DNA from: Anastrepha obliqua
Lineage: Eukaryota; Arthropoda; Insecta; Diptera; Tephritidae
Direction of reading: 5' to 3'
Length of the DNA stretch: 64,000 nucleotides
NCBI RefSeq assembly: GCF_027943255.1
Contig: NC_072895.1
Location: 40,956,001 to 41,020,000 of the forward strand
The notes under the pieces: model-generated
The model's input: the letters and a program-made list of their open reading frames with translations, nothing else
What the model was told of the DNA's origin: nothing
Database searches by the model: none
Position numbers and translations under genes: made by a program
In this document: one piece after another, positions 1-10,759 of the stretch
Numbering within the stretch: position 1 is the first letter of the stretch
How the letters are laid out: each line of letters begins with the position of its first letter

Positions 1-766
1 ATGTGCAGTTGCTCCATCTTGCTGGAACCAAATGCTGTTAAAAGGGATACGTCTTCGCTGCAGTTCTGGATAAAAAAAACTCCTTCAACATGTTTAAATA
101 ACGGTCCCCATTTACAGTCGCTGTTACACCGTTTTCTTCGAAGAAGTATGGCCCGACAATGCACCTTGATGAAACTGCGCACCACACTGTGACTCGTTCT
201 GGGTGCAGTTCCATCTCATGGAGTATTTGCGGATTTGATTGACTCCATATACGGCAATTTTGCTTGTTTACATTGCCGTTTAGATCAAAATGGGCCTCAT
301 CAGACATAAACAAGCAATTTATGAAGTTGTTGTCTTCTTCGGCCATTTCAATAGTTTTTTGGCAAAATTCCAGGCGAATAGGCAAATCCAGAGGTTTTAA
401 TTTGCTTGTGATTTGAACTTTGTACGGAAACAAGTTTAAGTCATCATGAATTATCCGCTGCAATGACCGTCCGCTAACTCCAATTTGCGCCGACAAGTTA
501 CGAGTCGAAACTCTTGGATTTGCCTGAATTGACGATGCTACAGCCGCGATTGTGGCTTCGACCCGAACATGGGGATCTCGATGGCACGGTCTGCGTGCGA
601 TGCTTCCAGATTCAGCAAACATGTTCACCAGCCTCATAGTGGTCCCTCTGCTCGGGGGAGTGCCGCCAAACTCCCGCCTAAATTCCCTTTGGACGGAAAT
701 GATGGACTGCAAAGCATGGTACCGCTGCACTATCCAAATCCTCTTTTCGGTATCCCAAGCCTCTAT
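1..766 (-). pseudogene. broken DD41D-type transposase
   Basis: A cut-and-paste transposase remnant. The N-terminal helix-turn-helix region (RYHALQSIISVQREFRREFGG, DUF4817-like) is followed by an HTH with IGVSGRSLQRII and by the first catalytic block FMSDEAHFDLNG. Two lesions are visible. The expected start codon, aligned to the ATG of the sister copy, is ATA at 766-764 (IEAWDT versus MNNWDT). Near base 90 a run of T has gained a base, so the frame ends at a stop at 38-40, while the homologous continuation (FNSIWFQQDGATAH) runs on in another frame to the window edge. Not functional as it stands. Confidence 0.88.
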
Positions 767-877
767 TTTTTGTAAATCTAAATACTAATCTGCAAAATAA
801 AAAAAAAAAGCCGATTACTCACACAGAAAAAAAGTTATTACGTTTTGTTTTTGTAGCACGATTCGTGCGCCACCCTG
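1..877 (-). mobile_element. rosa-like (DD41D) Tc1/mariner transposon, cut by window edge
   Basis: The transposase-coding strand is minus, so the 5' terminal inverted repeat is at the right: on the minus strand it reads CAGGGTGGCGCACGAATCG from base 877, next to a TA at 878-879. The first eight bases, CAGGGTGG, match the terminus of the complete element at 46836-48069, and the encoded proteins are clearly homologous, so both belong to one family. Inside the terminus GCACGATTCGTGC forms a near-perfect hairpin. The 3' third lies left of the window. Family identity is confident; the rosa/DD41D name rests on catalytic spacing counted in the sister copy. Confidence 0.85.
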
Positions 878-879
878 TA

Positions 880-2230
880 TATTAAATGAATTCATCCAGG
901 AATTAAATCAATTGTTAATCATGATTTTTATAAATTAAATAAAGCCACACTGCTTTGACTGAAAAAAAATGTACAATATAAACTACTGTAGGACTCACAT
1001 AATTTCGGTACTAAAAATCGGGCTTTCGGGATTACCTAAAATGTAGTCATGTGAGTTCAATGAGTTTATGCAACGTGCGTTGGTAGCAGCATCATTAGTA
1101 TAGAGTGGTGTAAAGAAATGTATATCGGTTGAAATCTTCGACACACAAATAAACAAACAAATTCTGCTAAAGTGTGCTTAACAACTTTGCCATGCGCATC
1201 TAAATATCCAAATAAGCATTTGGGCGTTGATTTTGTTATTGTCGACCTTCGTGCTTTTAAGCGATAATTTATGCTCTTCTATGCAAACGTTTGTTAGTGG
1301 GCGTGCAACGAAGTATATATGAATGGACATTGTGTTTGGTGTACGATTTTCTTTATACAATTATCGAATTAAATATTTATGTATACTTGTTAACGCGGCG
1401 GTAAATTGAATACCTAGCTACGGAAGAATGTTTACGAGAATGAAAGCAAAAACCTGTACACGTGCACTCTATTATTAATTTTTATTCTGATCCTTTGGGG
1501 TGGCCCTTTGGCCAATTGAAATACTCATTGTCTACCCCGGTAGCTGTGCTTAGTCAGATCCAGCCGCAGCAGTAACTTTCATAAGATATGAGTTTCCGTG
1601 TAATTGCTTTCCCATGGCGCACACACAAATAAATGACACGCACACATAAACGCGTTGTATTTTTGAAAATATTGCCTGGCCTTGCGCTTAAAACGGCACT
1701 TGTTTTAGTATGCAAATGAGCAATTTGTTTATCCAGCGCTGTGATATCTAAGTAAGTGCAAGCCACACAGTTCCTTAGAAATTCCAACGCACTTCAGTTT
1801 ATGCTATTAATATTAATAGGATTTGTTGACTACGCTGCGCTTTAAAAAACAAAAAAAAAGAAAAGAAAACCGTGACCATGATTATCACAAATTTGTGCCG
1901 GTCAGCAAATTTATTAGGCCGGCAAGAGCGCTGCGTGATTACGATTGTTATTGTTATTGTTCGAGTCTCAAAGTTCGGGTTATTGCTGCTCGATTTAAGG
2001 CTAGGCGTGATATTTATTATTATCATATTTTTGCAGATAGGAAAATAATTGAGAAGAAATGTCTAAAATTTAAAGCGTTTTAGATAATTTGGCAATTATT
2101 TAACTATAATTCAAATTATTTTCCGCTTAGCTTAACGCCGAAAGAATGTAAGTGATTTTAATGCAGTTCGAAAAAAACTTTTTAGCGACTTTCACTAAAT
2201 CATTTCCTCTTTTCTTAATAACTAGCAACC
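880..2230. other. AT-rich intergenic stretch, nothing recognised
   Basis: Short frames here (for example 1178-1360, 1554-1787, 1799-2083) have no recognisable motifs, and several overlap on opposite strands. I see no terminal repeats or RNA gene. Confidence 0.5.
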
Positions 2231-2234
2231 TAAT

Positions 2235-2465
2235 GTCTGCCGTATCCGAAAGGGTTAGTGCGTGAGTCCTTCTGGGTAGTACCTGGGTTCCAAATTCCTG
2301 CCATGAAACACTAAATGATAAAACAAGTCTTTCTAATAGCGGTCGCTTCTCGAGAGGTGGAAGAGAGAGTATTTTTGCGGGAGTATTCCGGTTTTTTCAT
2401 GAAAAAGCCCCTCATCTGCAGAAAAGAACAAGGAGATTCACGCTTCAGATAGGAGTAGTAGCTCT
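2235..2465 (+). repeat. tRNA-derived SINE copy, diverged
   Basis: It starts with a tRNA-like head (GCCGTATCCGAAAGGGTTAG, a decayed A box; CTGGGTTCCAAATTCC, a decayed B box). The body shared by the family follows: CTAATAGCGGTCGC, then the GTATTT and CATGAAAAAGC blocks. The same order occurs at 6354, 13618 and, complete and inverted, at 53085-53352. Confidence 0.7.
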
Positions 2466-2589
2466 GCCTAGGTTAAGTTAGGCTGAAATGGTTGCCCATA
2501 GAGAGAGCACACTTGGACGAAATTAAAAATTAGTACTTTTCGTAAGATTAAAAGAAGACGGAAAGAGGGAATTATGGATGACGACCGAA

Positions 2590-3360
2590 CGATAACTGAG
2601 TTGCGGTGTTGTTAATCGCTTTATGCTACTGGTTTATGCAACAGGTATTTAATATCAAGACCTGTTTTAGCAGCAGGCGCAGTCAAGAGATGAGAGCCAA
2701 GATACTTGTATCTTCCCGCGAAATTCGGACAGTTAAGAAGGAGGTGCTGAGATGATTCCACCTCATCCTCCAAACAACTGAAGTAATGCTGAGTCTCACT
2801 GCATGTGTAGCTCACGACCAGTGCATTGTAATGGCACCCACAAAATTTGAAAGCTGTTATTGGGCTAGTCTTAGGAGATCCCTTTTGGCGCCTCCGATCC
2901 GTGGCCAGAAAGATTTTGCGACCTTACAAGTTTGTGTAATTGTCCAGCGCTCGCTGAGTTGACGCGAACCTCACTCCTCCAGGAGCAGACCGCAGGTAGT
3001 CAGTGGGATCCCAATTCTCACATCTGGCCTGAAAAATACCTCACAGGTCCTCTGCCTGGCTCGCTCATCCGTCTCGCAGTTTCCTACAATGTCGCTATAA
3101 CCTGGTACCCAGATAGGCCTTATATCGAAGAATTCGAATGCGATCGAAAGTGAAGTCAGTCATTCCCCAACCAGTTTCGTGTGCACCATCATCGAGCCCA
3201 GGGCCCTAATTGCCGCTTGGCTGTCGGAGTAGATATTAGCCTGCGTGACAAGTAAGCACGCAATCAACTGCTTCTTTAATTGCGGCTACCTCTGCTTGGA
3301 ATACACTGTAAACACCTGAACTTGAATATTTTGCGGAGCTCCTCACCGAATACTACTCCG
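2590..3360 (-). pseudogene. non-LTR retrotransposon 3' end: RNase H and C-terminal zinc motif
   Basis: On the minus strand the right part gives VFQAEVAAIKEAVD, then SDSQAA-like and WVPG-like pieces, which are RNase H domain blocks found in R1/LOA/I-type non-LTR elements, with several stops and frame changes. The left part (2621-2815) keeps an open frame ending in the cysteine/histidine pattern typical of these C termini (HYFSCLEDEVESSQHLLLNCP, then YLGSHLL). It is a 5'-truncated, decayed copy. The exact clade cannot be decided without an alignment. Confidence 0.8.
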
Positions 3361-3499
3361 CCAACCCTTTCTTCTAACTAATATCAATAATTTTCATATT
3401 GAAAAATATGAAAAATTTCAAACCATAAATTGAGCTCTAAAAGTTTTAAAAAGTAATGCATATTTATAGATTAGTAAAGGAGTCAATATCAACGAACTC

Positions 3500-4290
3500 T
3501 CCCATACTGAATGCATTTACCCAAATACCGCTCTTGCATTGTTTAGCCTGCAGATGACGATGAAGTAGCAGAAGGTTTCGACAAATTCCCCTGGGCACCC
3601 GGAAATCATCCATGTCTTGCTTTATTATGGTTGATTCTCATAGCCTTCGTCTTGCCGATATTGACCTTCAGTCCGGCACGCACTCCAGCGTGACTAGTCT
3701 ATCCGCCTTCGATTGCATATCAGTGTGTTTATGAGAGAGGAGGCAGATGTCATCAGCGAAGTCTAGGCCTTCAAGATGTTTGGTGAAACGCCATACAATG
3801 CCTCTTTTGAGGAGGATCGATGGCGAAGAGAAGGAGCGGCAGGGGATATCCTTGCCTTACGCCTACGTTGGTGGTGTATGGGTTGGGGATGTTGTCATTG
3901 TGAAGCGTATTATCTTAGTGGTAACGTCCTTTCTACTCAACACCAGTCATATTGAGTCTCGTTTGAATGACTTCTTAAAGTCAGCGAGAGCGAACGGAGG
4001 GCGATATTCAACTGATTGTTCTACTATAATCCGAAGTGTGTTGGATTGGTCAACACAGCTTCGGTGAGGACGAAATCCAGCTTGCTCGCTTTTAAAGAGG
4101 GTTCGATACATTGGAGTCTAGCTAGACTTTGTTAGATGGCGTTCAGAAGGACGGAGGCAGTGTTTCATTATCCGAAAAGGCTGATGTGGGGATCAAGATT
4201 TTCCGCAGAAATCTGCGGGTCGGAGATGAATAATTCTGGCTGTGTGTCTTCCTCGACCGCGGCTTTGTTGAGCTTCAGGTTCTCAATTCA
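3500..4290 (-). pseudogene. non-LTR reverse transcriptase fragment (FADD type)
   Basis: Minus-strand translation in shifting frames gives, in order, SEQAGFRPHRSCVDQSNTLR, a LADFKKSF block (usual form VDFKKAF), a GVRQG-like block, and LDFADDICLLSHKHTDMQSK followed by KADRLVTL and GLKVNIGKTKAMRI. These are RT motifs of one lineage, also seen at 55080-55740 (its C-terminal part). At least three frameshifts and several stops make it inactive. The neighbouring RNase H piece to the left belongs to a different lineage, so the two are probably separate insertions. Confidence 0.8.
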
Positions 4291-4299
4291 GAAGGATTG

Positions 4300-5530
4300 A
4301 TATTACTATTCATTTATTTATTCAGCTTAAATTGCTACTTATTGCTAAGGGTAATTTTACTCACATTTTTCACTTTTCCTTGCTGCTTTCTGGGTAGATG
4401 CATATTTCTACTACATTGACAATATGGCTGTTAAACGTAACCTTCAAGAAATGAATTTGCAGTCTCTTAACTTCATAAGAGGCGATGATTTGCCTCTCCT
4501 TTTTGCGCGTTTCCTTGAAATTTCCTACATTTTCTCATGTACTTACATAGAAAAAAATACAGAATCTTTCGCAACAAATCACACTGAAATATGTACTTAA
4601 ATGTTTTGCTAAAACTTAAAATTGCATTATTCTCGCATAAATTACAACACAGATTGCAATATTCCCAACTTAGGCTAAGATAAGAGCACACGAATCTACA
4701 TGTGCATATAAATAGCAATTATTTATATAAGAAAATCAACGCACGGGACATATACGTAACGCGGATGCTGCGCTAATAAAACAATTCAAGATTGATAACT
4801 TTTTTGCTGTTTATGCCAGCTTTGTTAACATAAAGGAAATTGATAGTGTTTGGTGTCTCCTAAGCGTAAATGATGAAGAATGCTGGTTGAACGTTGGTTG
4901 TGTGACGGATGTTAACAGTCAGATACTGTGTATTTGTGTGCTCGTATGTGTGAGCTTTAGGCATAATAAATATGTGCTTGTTAATGTACAGACCTTATTG
5001 CTGATCCATAGTTTTATGCTCTAAATTAGAATTGCAAATCATTATGCCATGGTTGGTAAGCCACGACTAACAATTTTTGCGAAAATTCGTAATGATATAT
5101 GTAGGCGTAGAGAATTATAGACAAAAATATCAAACCTATAAGGCGTTTGAGTGCATAATTCATACGAAATGAGTTAGAGAATAGCACAATTTATTATTTA
5201 AGTGACTTGATGTGCTGTTATCTGCAGGATGTAGTCTGCGGTAAAGTGAGAGTAGCAGAGATGGTCGCGATGTTGTATATTAATTTACTGCCATTGAATA
5301 ATTTTGGTTATACAAAGTGACACAAAATTAATCACACTGTCGAAAAATTTATAATTTTTGCAAATGGTTTAGTAAGTCAATAATATTTGATACTTCTGAA
5401 CTAGACAGTCGAACTGACAATATGTGAACATATAAGCCAAGGAGCGCATATATGTCACATTAAAGATTTCCACAATCATTTTTTCATTTAGTAAAAAAGT
5501 TATCTAAAAACAAAATTTAATGATTAATTT
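4300..5530. other. AT-rich intergenic stretch, nothing recognised
   Basis: No terminal repeats, coding bias or RNA gene seen. The 4473-4718 frame has no family resemblance. Confidence 0.5.
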
Positions 5531-5539
5531 TAAGCCATC

Positions 5540-6150
5540 TTGCCCACTACAGCTCGGTGTGATTCTTAGCTTTCTACACAATTTTTCTCCATGCATCTCG
5601 GTCCATAGCCGTACTACGGTAGTTGGTCACAAACCTGTTCTAGCCATCGGATGCGCTGCGATGTAACAAGGAGCACAAACTTTTGACCTTGTAAGAATTC
5701 CTCATACTTACTTACTTTACTTATTTGGCCTGATCAAAAATCACAACCCGTTACCGGATTAAGGCCGACTGTAAAAAGTCTTTAGAGGCGTCTTGGCCTT
5801 GCACGCGTCCTCTCCAATTTATTACACCAAGCGATGATAGGGTTCCCTCAACTTGATTCTTTCATAGAAGGCATGTTTTTCCTCTATGTCGTTGTCCTCT
5901 CACTTGCCATCCGAACACCTTCTTTGTTGGAGCTTCTGCATCCATACGCTCGACGTGGTCCAGCCAGCGCAACTCCTGAATATTTATGAACTTCACTATG
6001 TCCACCTCGTCGTACAGCTCATTTAGCTCGTGGTTCATTTGGCGGTAGTAGTTGTCGCCAACACGAAAAGGACCGAAGATTTTCCGAAGAATCTTTTTCT
6101 CGAATACCCCAAGAGCTGCTGCGTCAGTGAACTTTAATCCAAAGAATTTT
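5540..6150 (-). pseudogene. RTE-like reverse transcriptase C-terminal fragments
   Basis: Minus-strand translation gives LGVFEKKILRKIFGPFRVGD, then NELNELYDEVDIVKFINIQ, LRWLDHVERMDAEAP and KVFG. These match block by block the C-terminal region of the better preserved element at 42502-44490 (VFERKILGNIFGP, ELYDDIDIAQRIKIQRLRW, GHVVRIDTNAPALKVFDA). A second short piece near 5540-5630 (TAMDRDAWRKIV) resembles the extreme C terminus of another non-LTR protein. Diverged, with stops and no upstream RT core. Confidence 0.8.
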
Positions 6151-6353
6151 GCTTACCACCTTGTATTTGGTTAATAAGGTATGCAAATTTGTAAAAAATA
6201 TTCAGTAAAAAAAATATTTTGCGAAGAAAAGTTTTACAAAATTGTAAGGTTTGTTTTGTGCGATAAAAGTATGTAGCGATCAAAATGTTAAACAAATTTA
6301 AATTTCAAACACTGATATATTAAGCTCTATAGACCAATAAATGTTTTTCTTAA

Positions 6354-6548
6354 TTTTTCTAATAGCGGTCGCCCCTCGGTAAGCAATGGCAAACCTACGA
6401 GTGTATTTTTGCCATGAAAAAGCTCCTCATAGAAAATATCTGCGGTTCGGAGTCAGCTTGAAACTGTAGGTCCCTCCACTTGCGGAACAACATCAAGACG
6501 CACACCACAAATAGGAGAAGGAGCTCGGCCAACACCCAATTATACGCC
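6354..6548 (+). repeat. SINE body copy without tRNA head
   Basis: Shares TCTAATAGCGGTCGCC, GCAATGGCAAACCTACGAG, GTATTTTTGCCATGAAAAAGC and the 3' GGAGCTCGGCCAACACCC block with the complete copy at 53085-53352. It ends about five bases before the Helitron starts at 6554. Confidence 0.8.
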
Positions 6549-6553
6549 CTTTA

Positions 6554-8005
6554 TCTATATATATAAAAAGAAGTTACATTTCCTTGGTAATCTTATAACT
6601 CAAGAACCGCCTAACCGATTCACACAAAATTTTTAGAGTTCTTCTCTATCTTTAAGGAGGTAGTTTGTGTGAGGTTTGATTGAAATCGGTGCAGCCGTTC
6701 CTGAGTTATGACATTTTATGTGAGTAATGGTTTCCTCTCATACGAAATGCCTGTATGGGAAAAACAACAACAAATACACAGCCGCTTATGAGCGTTTCTG
6801 TTGTACTGTTGTGGTCGTAAGTGTATTACGTTAATATTAGTTTGCTGTAGTTGGAATTCAGTTGACAGTTCTCTTATGTGCTTTGAAATCGTGCTCTCAT
6901 TGCGAACATACATACTTTTGGTAAGTGTTAACCATGTGTTTGTTTTAACCAGGTACACACATTGAACTTTGAATTAAATTTATTTTTATATATTTTCGTC
7001 CAAAATGACTTGAAATAATTTTCAATGTTTCAATTACGATGCCACCATTGATTACAGCATGCATGCCTACATTGAATATAGAATGTATACATTGCAAAGC
7101 AATTAAATTCAGAAACGAAACGCCTGGTATGTGCTGTGCTGGTGAGAAAGTCAAATTGCCGGTGCTAGAACATCCACCAGAACTTTGCATTCATTAGTTT
7201 TTGGCAATTCACCAACGTCGAAGCATTTCCTCTTAAACATTAAAAAATACAATTCATGCTTTCAAATGACATCTTTTGGAGCTACAAATATTATAAGAGA
7301 CGGATTTATGCCGACGTATAAGGTTATTACTTCGTTTGGAATAAACAATATCATATTTAATTTATGTGCCGTGTTCGATGTTTTTAAAAATTCAGATCCG
7401 TTATCTACATATATTTCTCGAACTTTACAGATTCAAGGTCAAATATACCATAGAGCTGGGTTTTTGCTACCATTCCCAGATGGTTACCATCAATTTTTGC
7501 AAATATATTTTATTGGTGATGAGAATCGTGAATAAGATCAGCGTTGTGCAATTTCGACGAATACGAGAAGATCAATCGTGAATGAATTGAACAATGTTCC
7601 ATCAACACAATGAATTGGTGAAATTGTTCAAAGTGGCAAAATATAATAAAAAATTGAATGCTCCAGGAGGAACTGGAAAAACATTTTTAACTTTATTTAT
7701 TTTAGCATAATTTATTTAGCGTAAAAAATTAAAATGGAAATTAAAGAATCAAAGTTTAATTACAAGTTTTTATCGGCTCTTTCACCTTACCTGTGTATAG
7801 GTGACCACCACAATCAAATTTTACAAAAGTACAGAAAAGGCTATTGTGACATCTTTAGAAAGTAAGTCGAATGAAAAAAATCAACTAATTCAACTGTTTA
7901 AACATTTTACGAGTTCTATAAAGAAAACTTAATATGAAAAAATTTCTTGCGATACAAAAAACACATTTTATGTATGGTGGTGCGAAGCCCACTGGGTAAT
8001 GCTAG
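6554..8005 (+). mobile_element. Helitron, internally deleted
   Basis: A rolling-circle transposon with both diagnostic ends. The 5' end is TCTATATATATAAAAAG, beginning with TC and preceded by host A (6553). The 3' end is CTAG at 8002-8005, followed by host T (8006), with a small CCCA-C-TGGG hairpin just upstream. Helitrons insert between A and T without target duplication, as seen here. The interior carries pieces of the Rep-helicase protein (separate entry). At 1.45 kb it is far shorter than autonomous copies (several kb), so it must have been mobilised in trans, if at all. Confidence 0.85.
7130..7710 (+). pseudogene. Helitron Rep-helicase remnant
   Basis: Reading frames across this stretch give CCAGEKVKLPVLEHPPE, then NIKKYNSCFQMTSFGA, then IQGQIYHRAGFLLPFPDG and FLQIYFIGDE. 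These are the conserved Helitron-like N-terminal domain blocks (PF14214 type). They are followed by HQHNELVKLFKVA and then NAPGGTGKTFLTL, the Walker A motif of the Pif1-like helicase. In full proteins these blocks are separated by many hundred residues including the Rep nuclease domain, so a large internal deletion has joined the N-terminal domain almost directly to the helicase P-loop. Several stops and frame changes are present. Confidence 0.85.
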
Positions 8006-8009
8006 TTAT

Positions 8010-9845
8010 ATATAAATAAAATATACAAGTCTAGTGTTGCCATACTATAAATTAGCATTCTGCTCAGTTTCAAGCTGATAATTTTAGAAAGTAGTCCTTT
8101 ACACTCTAACTTAATGAGATAATTTGGAAAATTTTATGCAGTCGATGCAATATTTTAAGTTTAGGCCCATCATTGCTGGATTTTGGAACGCCATTATTCG
8201 TTAAAAGTATTTCCAAAGGCTCGCCAGATATCGACATTTCGCTGGAAAACATGGATTAAGCTGCGACAAGCTTTTTCAGATTTTCTACGTCGCTACGAGG
8301 AGTCTAACGATATTTTCTTACTCGCCCGCTATTTTGACTACCCAAGCATTAGCTTTTAGCCTGTTTTTTTTCTTTTACTTTCAAACCATTTTACGTTTGC
8401 TTTTGATGTCAAGTCGCTCGGTGCCTTATAAAATTAGCAATGAAAGCGTGTACAATCACAGAAGTAATTTCCTTGTTATCCTGCTCATAGTCTACTTTTG
8501 CAATCCTTTAATTACCGTATGAAAGGCAATTGTTGGTTGAAGCTGTCGACGCCAACGATGATGGCAATAACAAGCAGGATAATAAATCGTAATTGCTGAC
8601 GACTGAATGCTGCCCGAATGCCAATTATCTGCGGCTGCCACTCTTCCATTTGATAACTTGCATATGTTCTCAGATTTCAACAGCAGTGGCTGAATGCCTT
8701 TTTGTGAAAATATCTTTAAATGAATTGTATATCCTTTTGTTGGGTACTTTAAATAATGAGTTATTTAATAAAGCTGCAGCTGACGCCAAACTGGAAAGGA
8801 AATTACGAATCAACTGGCTACAAACTTTGCTGCATATCTTCTTTTTAACATAGGAATGTGCACATTAGGGCGGTTACATTTTTTTTCTACGTGATTCCTA
8901 GCCGAATCTGATTCTTCATAATATCCTTAGAAATGAAGAAGAAGTCCATAAAAGTGTTGCTCTAAAGACAAATTCGATTTCTTCAAATGTTAAAAGAAGC
9001 TATCTTTATGTAATACGAAGTTAAAGTGAAGATTCATATTGACTTAAGTACTAATTTCTTTAATCCAAAATTGTACTTCGGAATTTTTTGGTAAGAAGAA
9101 TTTATTTTTTGTAAGCATTTTTTATGCGAAGAACCGCAATGTGACGCTAAATGTTGAAAATAATTTGGTGTTTTTTTTTTGGCGTATTGAAAGTTTAGCT
9201 TTTATTTACTTCAAATGATTAAAAAATTGTTAAAAAATAATTAAACATTTTTTTTTTAAATTACGTATAATTTGCTTTGTAGCGGCATTTGGCGAGTATT
9301 AAAACACAAAATATTTGGTGTCTATTTTTTGCATATAATTTTGTAATTCTCGTCTCATAAGCGATTTCCGAAAATGTGATTGATGTGAAAGAAAATTCTC
9401 AGCGTCGTTGGCAAAATAAATTGTCAAAAATCAGCGCAACTTTTGAGCGACTTCAAACTTTCACTTTGGACTGAATTTGAATGCGTTATTAAGCTGCATG
9501 CCCAGAAGTTTTTCGACTAAAAGGTTTCAACTTTTGATGATAAGTTTTTGAAATTTGTAAAAATTTGCGGTTTAGAATTTTAATTTATGAGGCTTTCTTT
9601 TAACAAAAAACTGCTTGACAAAATATTTTTACTAAAAATTGACGAGAAAATTTGGCATTAAAAATATCGCGAATATTATAAAAAATCACTTAATTATGTG
9701 AGCACGAAGGTAGCTTCCATCAAAATTTGGAGGGCCGAAATTGACTTTAGAACTATTTATGCAGAATCCGAAACAGCTCAAAAGTATATCGAAAAAAATA
9801 GTTCCTTACAAATCGACCCGTCATAGTTTACATGAATTTTTATGT
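8010..9845. other. AT-rich intergenic stretch, nothing recognised
   Basis: Contains poly-T and poly-A runs (9170-9260) and short unrelated frames (8334-8522, 8593-8853). AGTGTTGCCATACTATAA near 8035 resembles the core of the GTTGCCA arrays at 42 and 52 kb, but it is single. Confidence 0.45.
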
Positions 9846-9849
9846 CTTA

Positions 9850-10647
9850 TTTCAGTGTTTCCAGGTAGGTTTTAATGGGTTTGGCAACGTAAGGCGTTGT
9901 CATGCTGCAGAATCACTTTTTCATGCCTCTCCGCGTATTGCCGCCGCTTCTCGCGCAGTGCTCAGCTCAATCGCATCAATTGAAGTGGATACCGATCCCA
10001 GTGATGGTTTCGCTTGGTTTTAAATAAATAACACCAACTTGGTCCCACCAAATGCATAGCATAACCTTCGTAGGGTGAATATTCGGCCGAGGCGACGACG
10101 TATACCGGGCAGTCCTCATGACTTTCTTTTCTTTAGATTGCTGTAATAAATCCATTTTTCATCACCCGTCATGATGCAATGAAGAATATCCTTCCTTTTT
10201 AGCCGCTGGACCAGTTGTTCACAGGCGAAAGAACGACGTTCAACGTTTTACGTTTTAACGTTTACGACGTTTTAACTCATAAGGAACCCAAGCCCCCTGT
10301 TTCTGAGTCATTCCCAAAGCATGCAATCGCTTGGAAATGGATTGTCGGGTAACTTCTAATACTGAAGGAAGTTCTTCTTCCTTCTGTCACGGATCCTCAT
10401 TGCGCAATGCCTCCAATTCAGCGTCTTCGAAGGCTTTTGGCCTTCCTTCACGCGGACGGTCGTCAACATTAAAATCACCGTCTTTGAAGCGACGGAACCA
10501 ATCTCGGCACGTTGTTTCACTTAAAGCAGGATCTCCATAAACTTTTTGTAGCTCTCGCTGCGCTTCAGCCGCCGTTTTTTTTTTCGAATGAAAGAGAATA
10601 ATCAACACTTCCCGCAAATGACGATTATTTGGCACAAAATCAGACAT
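9850..10647 (-). pseudogene. mariner transposase, 3'-truncated
   Basis: The N-terminal part (10387-10647, ATG at 10647) is open and typical of mariner transposases: MSDFVPNNRHLREVLIILF, then SKKKTAAEAQRELQKVYGD and CRDWFRRFKDGDF (HTH_48 region), ending in GRPKAFEDAELEAL. Further left, broken frames give LHALGMTQKQGAWVP, YELK, FACEQLVQRLKRKDILHCI, MTGDEKWIYYSN (first catalytic Asp) and ILQHDNA-like (second). The homology stops after YLETLK near 9850, before the third catalytic Asp. Besides stops there is a small repeat-type insertion at 10231-10275. A frame continues 14 codons upstream of the ATG without resemblance to the family. Confidence 0.88.
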
Positions 10648-10759
10648 TTTCACAAAACCAAAAGTATATGATACCAAAAACAAAATCACTAATGTGTCGA
10701 AACAGTTTGTTTACCATATGTCTAAGCTTGGTTTATGCCGTTTAGGTTATGTTAGAATC

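Noticed and set aside
2932..3153. 73-codon plus frame
   Set aside because: Antisense shadow of the RNase H fragment on the minus strand.
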